Part shown: one piece after another, positions 13,522 through 13,681 of the stretch
Layout of the letters: each line of letters begins with the position of its first letter
Position numbering within the stretch: position 1 is the first letter of the stretch
Source of the DNA: Flavobacteriaceae bacterium
GTDB lineage: Bacteria; Bacteroidota; Bacteroidia; Flavobacteriales; Flavobacteriaceae
Direction of reading: 5' to 3'
Length of the DNA stretch: 13,681 bases
Assembly (NCBI GenBank): GCA_030613745.1
Contig: JAUWLK010000048.1
Location: 1 to 13,681, forward strand
Translations under genes and position numbers: made by a program
The notes under the pieces: model-generated
The model's database searches: none
What the model saw: only the letters and a program-made list of their open reading frames with translations
Told to the model about the DNA's origin: nothing

Positions 13522-13574
13522 ATCCCCTTTTCGGGGATGACATTTCAGTGGTTACCTCGAGGCAAGCCTCGAGG
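13522..13574. repeat. GC-rich palindromes of a REP/MITE-like element
   Basis: Two palindromes stand out against very AT-rich DNA: ATCCCC-TTTTC-GGGGAT (13522-13538, followed by GACA) and the perfect CCTCGAGGC-AA-GCCTCGAGG (13555-13574). The composition and hairpin arrangement resemble short repeated intergenic elements of flavobacterial genomes. Copy number cannot be judged from one window. Confidence 0.62.
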
Positions 13575-13681
13575 AATTCTTTTTGATTAAAATATATTTA
13601 TGAAGTAGTCATTTTATTTGATCGTTCTTACATTTTTTTACTGATGAAACATTTATTGTAATACAATATTTTATTGTTTAC

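Larger units (their letters stand above)
13032..13681. other. 650-bp gene-free region at the right end
   Basis: No credible coding frame is visible. The left part holds the promoter of the large operon. From 13433 to 13574 there is a cluster of GC-richer repeats. The remaining AT-rich DNA (about 13160-13430 and 13580-13681) shows nothing I can name. It may contain the start region of a gene beyond the window. Confidence 0.7.

Noticed and set aside
1..13681. CRISPR array, tRNA or rRNA gene, insertion sequence transposase
   Set aside because: No regular direct repeats with spacers, no tRNA-like cloverleaf noticed and no transposase-like protein.

Overview
The window looks like chromosomal DNA of a marine-type member of the Bacteroidota, most likely a Flavobacteriia relative. 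The evidence is a very AT-rich composition, A-rich translation starts without clear Shine-Dalgarno sequences, several lipoproteins with short Bacteroidota-type lipoboxes, an outer-membrane barrel of the DUF5777 type, and -7 boxes of the form TAnnTTTG. There are no rRNA or tRNA genes, CRISPR arrays or transposases.

Left part (1-2870): the N-terminal end of a leftward lipoprotein gene (1-175); a tandem pair of membrane-anchored alpha/beta hydrolases (359-2045, +); and a two-domain NrfJ-like/OB-fold lipoprotein (2129-2830, +). The lipoprotein converges on the leftward redox genes at a strong bidirectional terminator (2833-2876).

Main part (2896-13031, all minus strand): two transcription units for periplasmic electron transfer. 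The first transcribed from the right (13031 to 6496) encodes an ethylbenzene-dehydrogenase-type heme-domain lipoprotein, a monoheme cytochrome c lipoprotein, an outer-membrane beta-barrel, a small Tat-signal protein, a Tat-exported four-cluster iron-sulfur protein, an NrfD/ActC-like ten-helix quinone protein, a beta-domain protein with a C-terminal anchor, and a monoheme cytochrome c. It ends at a terminator at 6447-6474. The second (6177 to 2896) is a paralogous copy of only the last four genes: FeS, NrfD/ActC-like, beta-domain protein, cytochrome c. Neither copy has a molybdopterin catalytic subunit or a multiheme cytochrome. My reading is a reduced NrfCD/alternative-complex-III-like quinone:cytochrome c module, present twice. 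The larger copy carries extra genes that could move electrons to or from the cell surface. The direction of electron flow and the external partner are unknown.

Regulation: three start regions (the NrfJ-like lipoprotein and both redox operons) each carry a Crp/Fnr-family dyad, TGA-N6-TCA. In each, the dyad centre lies exactly 33 bp from the centre of a TAnnTTT(G/A) -7 box, which fits a class II activator site near -41.5. This suggests one oxygen- or NO-responsive regulon covering both strands. The smaller operon has a second, perfect dyad further upstream. Two intra-operon hairpins divide the larger operon.

Right end (13032-13681): about 650 bp with no gene. It holds the larger operon's promoter and a GC-rich cluster of inverted and direct repeats resembling a REP/MITE-like intergenic element.
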